Assembly: GCA_003023725.1 (NCBI GenBank)
Contig: PXYT01000036.1
Coordinates: forward strand, 1 to 39,143
Origin: Sulfobacillus benefaciens
Lineage (GTDB): Bacteria > Bacillota > Sulfobacillia > Sulfobacillales > Sulfobacillaceae
Direction of reading: 5' to 3'
DNA: 39,143 bases
Translations under genes and position numbers: made by a program
Notes under the pieces: generated by a model
Database searches by the model: none
Told to the model about the DNA's origin: nothing
Seen by the model: only the letters and a program-made list of their open reading frames with translations
Shown here: piece by piece, positions 33,654-39,143 of the stretch
Layout: every line of letters begins with the position of its first letter
Position numbering within the stretch: the first letter of the stretch is position 1

Positions 33654-36211
33654 GAACCAAATCCACGCCTATGCAAGAACAGTACCAGCGTTTGAAAGAC
33701 GAGCACCCCGAGGCGTTATTGTTTTTTCGCCTGGGTGATTTTTACGAATTGTTTGGTGAGGATGCGGAAGTGGCTGCCCCAATCTTGGATGTCCAGTTGA
33801 CGACCCGCGACAAAATCACGCCGATGTGCGGCATCCCGTATCATGCCGTTGACCAGTATTTACGCAAGCTGGTGGAGAAGGGGTTGACCGTTGCCATCGC
33901 GGAGCAAATGGAAGACCCCCGTCTGACCAAAGGGTTAGTGGAACGGCAGATCATTCGTATCGTGTCGCCGGGAACTTTTGTCGACGAAACGGATAATCAG
34001 GCGACCAGACTGGCAGTCTTGTATGCGGTCAAAAGAGAATGGGCGTTAGCTGTGGCGGAATTAGCCACCGGATCGGTCTACCTGATGGAACAGCCCCTAA
34101 ATACCCGGTCCCCTTACCGGATACAGGAAGAATGGGAGCGCTGGCATCCCCAGGAATATTTGAGCAACTGGGATCCCGTTGCCTCGTTGTCGGGACGGGA
34201 GATAAGCCCTGGCGGTTGGTTTGATCACATCCCCAGCCCGCGCGATCTCGAACCGTATTTAGCCCAAAAGTTTGGCACCTCGGGACTGCGAACGTTTGGC
34301 TTGGTGGCACACCCCACGGCACAGGCGGCGGTTTTTGTCCTGTGGCGCTACTTAACGTCTCTGGAACGTCGGGAACCCGTTAACCTAACGAATATTTTGT
34401 GGTACCACCCTAGTGGGCATATGACGGTCAGCGCCCGAACCATGAGGCAGTTGAATGTTGTGCCGCCGTCGAACCCGAGTTTATTTTCGGTTTTGAATGA
34501 AACCGGCACACCGATGGGGGAAAGGCTTCTAATTTCATGGCTCGAGCGGCCTTTAAGGGTGCCCGAGGAGATTCACAAGCGGCAGCGGGCAATAAAGCTG
34601 TTTATGGATGACCTTAAGATCCGCAGAGAAATTCGCCGACTGCTTAAAAGAATTGGGGATGTTCCCAAAAAAGTGTCGCGAGTGGCTCTTGGCATGGCGA
34701 CCCCTAAAGATTTGGTGGCGATCGCCAAAGCTGCGGCAGTGTCGAGCAATATCGTACGCCTGGTCGAGGAAATGGCAGACGGCGCCGTTTCCGAGGCACC
34801 GCCACAACAAATACTGCAGGAGATTTTCGTCCACTTGGACGAAATAGCCGATGACGCACCCGCCAAATGGGATGAGGGCGGTATTATGAAAGACGGTGTC
34901 GACTCCGAGATTGACCGTCTCAGGTCGTTGGTCAACAACCAGCGTGAGGCTCTGGCAAAACTCGAACAGCAGGAGAAGGACCGGTCCGGAATCAAAACTT
35001 TGAAAGTGGGGTATCACCGTACTTTCGGTTACTACTTGGAAGTGAGTCGAGGACAGGACCATAAAGTGCCCGCCGATTGGCGAAGAAGGCAGACCATGGC
35101 CAATGCCGAGAGGTATACCAGTGATGCTTTGCTGGACTTGGAAAGGGACATTTTGGAAGCACTGGACAAATTAAAAGCTCGGGAACGGGACAAGGCTATG
35201 ACCTTGGTCACATTGGTTCAAAAGCATAGCGAAATTTTGAATCAGGTCTCCTCGTGGTTAGCCGAACTGGACGTCTTTACGGCCTTGGCCGAGGTTTCCG
35301 TCCGGCGTTCTTACCACTTCCCTCATTGGTGCCAGGATGGCGCATGCCGGAATATTGAGGCCAACGGGCTGCGTCATCCTATCCTCGAGACAATGACCAC
35401 TCAGTTTGTGCCCTCTTCTGTGTCGCTCCCCGAAGACTTGCGGGTTATGTTGATAACCGGGCCGAACATGGGCGGGAAATCGACGTTTATGCGTGCTTTG
35501 GCACTGAATGTGATTTTGGCGCATATAGGGGCGCCGGTGGCGTGCGAAGAACTCACTCTTCCCATATTTTCCGGCATCTACGCGCGCATTGGGGCCGACG
35601 ACGATATTTACCGGGGGCAGAGCACTTTTATGGTGGAGATGGAGGAAATGGCGTGGATTCTGCGGCAAAGCGATCGCGAGAGCTTCGTGATTCTGGATGA
35701 ACTGGGCAGGGGAACATCCACTTTTGATGGCATGGCTATCGCGCAGGCAGTGATGGAGCGACTGGGATCGGAATCGTCCCCCCTAACATTGTTTGCTACC
35801 CATTATCATGAATTGACGCAACTGGCCGATACCCATCCTCGGATGCGAAATTTCAGCGTGGAGGTCATTCATGACCCCAAAACCGGACATCTGGTCTTTA
35901 CACACCGGATAGTCTCCGGCGCGTCCTCCCGGTCTTATGGCGTGGAGGTCGCAGAGCTGGCTGGCTTTCCCAAAACTCTCTTGACCCGAGCCCGGCATTT
36001 GTTGCGGATGTGGGAGGAACAGACTAAGGAATTGACGGAACCTGTACAGCAGGTGACGTGGTTTAGACCAGACCCCTTGGGTCAGGAACTGCTCGAGGCG
36101 CTAAAACAGGTCGATTTGGACGAACTGGCTCCTCGCGAGGCTTGGGATTGGCTTAGAGACTGGCGGGAGAGACTTGAACGGTCTACGGCACAGGAAAGGA
36201 GCCGTGGATGA
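33650..36211 (+). CDS. mutS: DNA mismatch repair protein MutS
   Basis: The product is 853 residues, typical for MutS. The mismatch-binding Phe-x-Glu is at 31-33 (GDFYELFGED). Connector, lever and clamp domains follow, and the ATPase has Walker A GPNMGGKST (about 604-612), Walker B FVILDELGRGTSTFDG and ATHYHEL. The C-terminal 50 residues form the helical tail. It recognises mispaired bases and recruits MutL. The ATG overlaps the TGA of the ppx-like gene and its own stop overlaps the mutL start, so the operon is tightly coupled. Confidence 0.98.
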   Translation: MRTKSTPMQEQYQRLKDEHPEALLFFRLGDFYELFGEDAEVAAPILDVQLTTRDKITPMCGIPYHAVDQYLRKLVEKGLTVAIAEQMEDPRLTKGLVERQIIRIVSPGTFVDETDNQATRLAVLYAVKREWALAVAELATGSVYLMEQPLNTRSPYRIQEEWERWHPQEYLSNWDPVASLSGREISPGGWFDHIPSPRDLEPYLAQKFGTSGLRTFGLVAHPTAQAAVFVLWRYLTSLERREPVNLTNILWYHPSGHMTVSARTMRQLNVVPPSNPSLFSVLNETGTPMGERLLISWLERPLRVPEEIHKRQRAIKLFMDDLKIRREIRRLLKRIGDVPKKVSRVALGMATPKDLVAIAKAAAVSSNIVRLVEEMADGAVSEAPPQQILQEIFVHLDEIADDAPAKWDEGGIMKDGVDSEIDRLRSLVNNQREALAKLEQQEKDRSGIKTLKVGYHRTFGYYLEVSRGQDHKVPADWRRRQTMANAERYTSDALLDLERDILEALDKLKARERDKAMTLVTLVQKHSEILNQVSSWLAELDVFTALAEVSVRRSYHFPHWCQDGACRNIEANGLRHPILETMTTQFVPSSVSLPEDLRVMLITGPNMGGKSTFMRALALNVILAHIGAPVACEELTLPIFSGIYARIGADDDIYRGQSTFMVEMEEMAWILRQSDRESFVILDELGRGTSTFDGMAIAQAVMERLGSESSPLTLFATHYHELTQLADTHPRMRNFSVEVIHDPKTGHLVFTHRIVSGASSRSYGVEVAELAGFPKTLLTRARHLLRMWEEQTKELTEPVQQVTWFRPDPLGQELLEALKQVDLDELAPREAWDWLRDWRERLERSTAQERSRG

Positions 36212-37932
36212 GCCGTATACATATTCTCGACCCCTTGGTGGCCGATCAAATAGCAGCCGGAGAGGTCGTTGAACGACCGGCATCGGTCGTAAAGGAATTG
36301 GTGGAAAACAGTCTAGACGCCGGAGCCGGGCACATTGAAGTACAAATTGACGACGGAGGCAGACGGCTTATAGCCGTTCAGGACGATGGTCAGGGAATGG
36401 ATGGGGATGACTTGTTATTGTCGGTACGCCGGCATGCCACATCCAAAATTACGGTGTTGGACGATCTTGCTCACACACTGACGTTGGGGTTTCGGGGGGA
36501 GGCTTTGGCCGCTATATCGGCTGTGAGTCGCACGTCCTTGCGATCTAGACCCCACGGTGAACCCTATGGATTTCAACTGGTGGTGGAGGGAGGGCAAGCT
36601 GGCCAGCTCAGCCCGGTGCCAATGGCAGAGGGAACAGTGATTCGGGTAGAGGATTTGTTCTTCAATGTGCCGGCCCGGCTTAAGGCCGTGAAGTCGATTC
36701 ATGCGGAACTAGGAGCGGTTCAGCAATTATTGCACCACTATGCGGTAGGGTATGCCCAGGTGATGCTGACATTAAAGGCTGAGGATAAAGTCCTGTGGAA
36801 CACATTAGGAAACGGCAAGGCCGACGACGTGATTTTGCTGCTTTATGGCTCCGAAGTGAGAGACAGCCTCCTACCCGTCCATGACGAATTTGAAGATTTA
36901 ACGATTACAGGCTACATTTGCCCGCCGGTAAAAAACCGCGGCACAAGGCAGGCTCAAAGCCTCTTTATCAACCAACGCTGGGTGGCTAACTGGGTCTTGC
37001 GCAATGCTGTGGAGGAGGCCTTTAAACCAATTCTTCCTGAGCGCCGGTATCCTTATTTCTGGCTGTTCGTGACGCTCAGACCCTTTGAAGTCGACCCCAA
37101 CGCACATCCCACCAAACAGGAAGTCCGGCTTGATCGCGAGCGGTATATTGCTGGTAAACTCTATCGCGCCGTGCAAAAAGTTTTGGCTCGGCAGTCGTCA
37201 TCAGAACCTCTAACTGTCTCGACGAATTCGGATCAGATCGGATTTCACGCGCGAGAATCCGAAGGGACGGTGGCACCGGCACAAATTACCTGGTCTGCCG
37301 ATAATATGACAACAGATGGGCCCGTGGTTTTGCATGACGAGTATCAATCGCTCATCCCCCTAGCCCAGTGGCAAGCCAAGTATATTATTGCCCAGGGCCC
37401 CTTGGGCCTGTATTTAATCGACCAGCACGCGGCCCACGAGCGGGTATACTATGAGCAGTTCCGGCGCATGGGCCAGGATATTCTTGCGGCTCAACCGCTT
37501 TTGATTCCCTATAGTTATACATGCTTGCCAGGGGAATGGGGAAAATGGCTGGAGTACCGCGAGATGTTTGCAGAAATGGGGTTCGACATCACTGAAGTCG
37601 GCGGCACAACCCTAATGATCCGCGCAGTGCCCCAGGGCATCTCGAGTTCACCCCATGAAGCCGGCGGGATCGTCCGAACTGTTTTAGAATCCCTTACGGA
37701 TGACGAGCACCATCACGGTCATCCGATATTTTGGACACAGGAAGCGAAATATGCCCTGGCTGCGTGCAAGGCGGCGGTTAAGGCATACCGGGTTATGACC
37801 ATGGCGGAAATGCGAGCACTAGTGGATATGATGTCTACTGTCGAAGACCCTAGAGGATGTCCTCACGGCCGTCCCACGATGTTGCACATGACGTTGGAGG
37901 AGGTGGACCGCCGCTTTGGACGAAAGGGGTAA
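36208..37932 (+). CDS. mutL: DNA mismatch repair endonuclease MutL
   Basis: The product is 574 residues. The GHKL ATPase motifs are ELVENSLDAGA (about residues 30-40), DDGQGM and GFRGEAL. The C-terminal domain has DQHAAHERVYYE (about 405-416), which fits the DQHA-x2-E-x4-E endonuclease motif, and C551-P-H-G-R-P, the second metal-site motif. This is the nicking type found in bacteria that lack MutH. It joins MutS and nicks the strand to be repaired. The 3' end overlaps miaA by 17 bases. Confidence 0.96.
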   Translation: MSRIHILDPLVADQIAAGEVVERPASVVKELVENSLDAGAGHIEVQIDDGGRRLIAVQDDGQGMDGDDLLLSVRRHATSKITVLDDLAHTLTLGFRGEALAAISAVSRTSLRSRPHGEPYGFQLVVEGGQAGQLSPVPMAEGTVIRVEDLFFNVPARLKAVKSIHAELGAVQQLLHHYAVGYAQVMLTLKAEDKVLWNTLGNGKADDVILLLYGSEVRDSLLPVHDEFEDLTITGYICPPVKNRGTRQAQSLFINQRWVANWVLRNAVEEAFKPILPERRYPYFWLFVTLRPFEVDPNAHPTKQEVRLDRERYIAGKLYRAVQKVLARQSSSEPLTVSTNSDQIGFHARESEGTVAPAQITWSADNMTTDGPVVLHDEYQSLIPLAQWQAKYIIAQGPLGLYLIDQHAAHERVYYEQFRRMGQDILAAQPLLIPYSYTCLPGEWGKWLEYREMFAEMGFDITEVGGTTLMIRAVPQGISSSPHEAGGIVRTVLESLTDDEHHHGHPIFWTQEAKYALAACKAAVKAYRVMTMAEMRALVDMMSTVEDPRGCPHGRPTMLHMTLEEVDRRFGRKG

Positions 37933-38863
37933 ACAGCCTTTATTAATTTTGGCCGGTGCCACTGCGGTGGGTAAGACCGAAATCAGTTTGGCGATTGCGC
38001 GCGAACTGAATGGGGAGGTGATTTCTTGTGACTCGGGGCAGGTATTTCGGGGGCTTGATATCGGCACCGCGAAAATTTCTATGAAAGACCGAGGAGAAAT
38101 TCCACACTATGGCATAGATATTGCGGATCCCCGCCAGACTTTCTCGGTGGCCGACTACCAACGTTACGCCCGGGAAGCGATATCCCAAATTGCCGGGCAC
38201 GGAAGACTGCCTATAGTGGTGGGCGGAACCGGTCTCTGGATTCGGGCTCTCATTCAAAACTATGTGTTTTCGCCCCAAGATCCCCAAATTTCCCGGATTC
38301 TTCGGCAGCACATCCGTATGATTGGGGACGAACACGGATGGGACATTGTCCGGCAGATCTTGAGCACAGTGGACCCGGCCAGTTATGCGCGGATTGCTCC
38401 GCGGGACTACAACCGTTTGACGCGTGCCCTGGAAGTGTTTTGGAGCACCGGCAAACCCTTGCCCCGAAATGGTCAGGATAGTCCGTACCGTGTGTCATAC
38501 TGGGTCTTGACCCGGCCTATGGCGGAACTCCGCGAGCGAATCCGCGTTCGAGTACAGGAAATGATGTTTCGGGGACTGCCGAAGGAGGTACTGGGATTGT
38601 TGCAACAGGGCATCGACCGCTATTCCCAGGCTTTGTCGGCTATTGGTTACAAAGAAACCGCAGACTGGGCCTACGGATTAGCAACCGCAGAGGAACGCGA
38701 CAGCTTGATCATACGGCATACCAGGCAATATGCCAAACGCCAATTGACGTGGTTTCGCTCGGAAAAGGCGGCTCGATGGCTCGATTTGTCGCTTGTCGAC
38801 CCCCAACGGGTGATACGGCTGATAGTGCAGGATGTCCACGAACATTTGCTGATGCCAAGTTAG
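37916..38863 (+). CDS. miaA: tRNA dimethylallyltransferase
   Basis: The product is 315 residues, starting with a TTG inside mutL; GGAGGAGGTGG lies about nine bases upstream and decides this start. The P-loop GATAVGKTEIS (about 13-23) and SCDSGQVFRGLDIGTAK (about 38-54) are MiaA motifs, and GGTGLWIRAL and a later QYAKRQLTWFR complete the pattern. It transfers a dimethylallyl group to A37 of tRNAs reading UNN codons. The gene often followed by hfq in Firmicutes is here followed by a convergent sleB-like fragment overlapping by four bases. Confidence 0.95.
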   Translation: MDERGKQPLLILAGATAVGKTEISLAIARELNGEVISCDSGQVFRGLDIGTAKISMKDRGEIPHYGIDIADPRQTFSVADYQRYAREAISQIAGHGRLPIVVGGTGLWIRALIQNYVFSPQDPQISRILRQHIRMIGDEHGWDIVRQILSTVDPASYARIAPRDYNRLTRALEVFWSTGKPLPRNGQDSPYRVSYWVLTRPMAELRERIRVRVQEMMFRGLPKEVLGLLQQGIDRYSQALSAIGYKETADWAYGLATAEERDSLIIRHTRQYAKRQLTWFRSEKAARWLDLSLVDPQRVIRLIVQDVHEHLLMPS

Positions 38864-39052
38864 CGGCAGAAGACCTGAGAGGCAATGGCAGCAGTTATCG
38901 GTAAAGTGGTCATCCAGCGGTTAAACGGCAGAGATGGGTTGTAAAAAAAGAGAGCGTCATGAGTCGGATCCCATCCTCTCAAGGCGGCGGCTGCGGCCAG
39001 GTAGGCGGTGGAGTTGACTGGGCTCCAGATGGATCCGTTGGTTACGGAATGA
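38860..39052 (-). pseudogene. sleB: 3' part of a SleB-like spore cortex hydrolase, apparently interrupted
   Basis: Reading leftwards from about 39052, the minus strand encodes HSVTNGSIWSPVNSTAY, AALRGWDPTHDALFFYNPS, NRWMTTLPITAAI and a final SQVFCR followed by TAA. This is the C-terminal end of the SleB/CwlJ hydrolase domain (Hydrolase_2), where GWDP...AL-Y/F-Y-NP...W and a final I-G/A-x-H/Q-x-F are diagnostic. Upstream of HSV the expected VI-EP-x-x-F segment is missing, and the DNA turns into an IS-like right end in another frame. So the gene seems cut by a mobile element. SleB degrades cortex peptidoglycan at germination. The rest lies outside the window. Confidence 0.75.
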
Positions 39053-39143
39053 ACTCTCCCGCCACCTAACCCCGATGGGGTTGAGGTGGGGGTTTCGGGG
39101 TCGCCCCCACAGCTTCCTGGCTCCTTGATCGCTGCGCCGAGAC
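39049..39143 (-). mobile_element. Right end of a TnpB-type (IS605-family) element with tnpB 3' end
   Basis: On the minus strand from 39143, one frame reads VSAQRSRSQEAVGATPKP and stops at TAG (39066-39068); an R-S-x-x-QE-x-x-G tail is common in IS605-type TnpB. Its end overlaps a stem, CCACCTCAACCCC with GGGGTTAGGTGG (39062-39088), followed by CGGGAGAGTTCA. This resembles the hairpin plus GGGGAGTGTCAA end at the left of the window. In such elements the region is also the 3' scaffold of the guide RNA. The element continues beyond the window, so the full tnpB and left end are unseen. Confidence 0.55.

Noticed and set aside
39062-39110. Two mutually exclusive hairpins that look like an attenuator or riboswitch after miaA
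   Set aside because: They fall inside the TnpB-like reading frame and right end of a mobile element on the opposite strand, which explains the first stem; no T-run follows on the plus strand.
1-39143. CRISPR arrays and tRNA or rRNA genes
   Set aside because: I saw no regularly spaced repeats and no cloverleaf-like sequence ending in the usual T-loop pattern in any gap.

Overview
The window reads as a chromosome segment of a spore-forming Firmicute, most likely a thermoacidophile of the Sulfobacillus type. This rests on inference from gene content. There are spore-related wall enzymes (a PdaB-like deacetylase, a GH18 SleL-like hydrolase, the C-terminus of a SleB-like cortex hydrolase) and Firmicute gene orders (rimO-pgsA-cinA-recA-recX, and mutS-mutL-miaA). 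There are also strong purine-rich Shine-Dalgarno sites with frequent GTG/TTG starts, and a secreted G1 glutamic peptidase, a family active at acid pH. No rRNA gene is present to confirm the genus.

Layout. Positions 1-95 are the right end of an IS200/IS605-type element whose body lies outside the window. A gene-poor stretch follows. Then come a lipoprotein, a TPR protein and an esterase (681-2529), and the G1 peptidase (2651-3652). Positions 3653-5057 are a genetic graveyard: a frameshifted tnpB on the plus strand and a second decayed gene of unknown family on the minus strand. Next are a 2OG-Fe(II) oxygenase and a winged-helix protein (minus), a FetAB-like ABC pair (6459-7964), a Trp-rich orphan with its own promoter, and a Lon N-domain protein (minus). 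An acyl-CoA dehydrogenase overlaps asnS, and these are followed by a RodZ-like protein, a D,D-carboxypeptidase and a convergent polysaccharide deacetylase.

From 16535 to 29300 nearly everything is on the plus strand: rimO, pgsA, a membrane-anchored unknown overlapping a short FtsH-like protease, cinA, a DEAD-box helicase, recA, recX, a ferredoxin, a conserved-looking unknown, a YmdB-type phosphodiesterase, a membrane dipeptidase and leucyl aminopeptidase. A strong hairpin at 29380-29410 closes this block. After it come a small coiled-coil protein, the GH18 hydrolase and a membrane protein, then DedA and NiaR on the minus strand. The mismatch-repair operon ppx-like-mutS-mutL-miaA runs on the plus strand from an extended -10 promoter.

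At the right edge, on the minus strand, the 3' part of a sleB-like germination gene abuts what looks like the right end of another TnpB-type element, so sleB appears to be interrupted. The observations most worth following are three. One is the two-gene membrane protease unit at 18501-20488, which looks like an FtsH split into an ectodomain protein and a protease. Another is the sleB/TnpB junction, where the predicted guide RNA would read sleB itself. The third is a hairpin lying between the ribosome-binding site and start codon of the fetA-like gene.
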